Notes under the pieces: generated by a model
Database searches by the model: none
Told to the model about the DNA's origin: nothing
The model's input: the letters and a program-made list of their open reading frames with translations, nothing else
Assembly: GCA_029940345.1 (NCBI GenBank)
Contig: JAOZRC010000427.1
Span: 1 to 5,264 of the forward strand
From: Desulfobacterales bacterium
Lineage (GTDB): Bacteria > Desulfobacterota > Desulfobacteria > Desulfobacterales > JAUCGF01
DNA length: 5,264 nt
Direction: 5' to 3'
Translations under genes and position numbers: made by a program
Shown: positions 5,251 through 5,264 of the stretch, in pieces
Layout of the letters: the number at the start of each line of letters is the position of its first letter
Numbering within the stretch: the stretch's first letter is position 1

Positions 5251-5264
5251 CATATTTGTAGAAT

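Larger units (their letters stand above)
4896..5264. other. Gene-free, palindrome-rich intergenic region
   Basis: No open frame here on either strand looks like a real protein; those that cross it are extensions or antisense shadows of Uma2. The sequence is occupied by the Uma2 leader hairpin, the 179-bp inverted-repeat element, three GCACAGSTYGAA motifs and a small palindrome at the right edge. It reads as accumulated REP/MITE-like repeats and not as a promoter region of ordinary design. Confidence 0.7.

Overview
The window carries a fragment of a type VI secretion system (T6SS) accessory locus next to a decayed, repeat-rich region. All four protein-coding genes lie on the minus strand, so transcription runs from right to left. 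Protein families, intermediate base composition and abundant intergenic palindromes suggest a Gram-negative bacterium, perhaps a Desulfobacterota (deltaproteobacterial) relative. That taxonomic guess is inference from general resemblance only; there is no rRNA or marker gene here.

Left part (1-3433): a complete VgrG spike gene (933 codons) is followed 33 bases downstream by the start of a DUF2169 gene, which runs off the left edge after 199 codons. VgrG forms the tip of the T6SS needle, and DUF2169 proteins are known T6SS adaptors that help load cargo onto a VgrG or PAAR tip. The pair looks like an orphan vgrG-adaptor-effector module whose PAAR/effector and immunity genes would lie beyond the left edge. 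The VgrG has a long C-terminal extension that includes a run of ten-residue repeats (core SEINVG), probably an elongated beta-structured spike shaft. No recognisable effector domain is seen in it.

Middle part (3484-4895): two genes for unrelated PD-(D/E)XK-fold proteins lie upstream of vgrG. A Uma2-family protein (4347-4895) is nearly complete. A YhcG/DUF1016-type nuclease lacks its N-terminal part. Its reading frame continues upstream of the first usable start codon to about position 4344, still matching the family, and there meets the end of the Uma2 gene in another frame. This looks like a deletion or recombination junction that trimmed both genes. The DUF1016 gene is probably a relic.

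Right part (4896-5264): about 370 bases with no credible gene. They hold a 12-bp-stem palindrome just upstream of Uma2, a 179-bp element bounded by 15-bp inverted repeats with four alternating copies of GGTGGGCAAA, and three of the four copies of a 12-bp motif (GCACAGSTYGAA). The fourth copy lies just upstream of vgrG. The region resembles a nest of REP/MITE-like non-autonomous repeats.

The most useful leads are the decapeptide-repeat VgrG shaft with its adaptor, the dispersed GCACAGSTYGAA motif, and the repeat-bounded element. None is shown here to be a new system.
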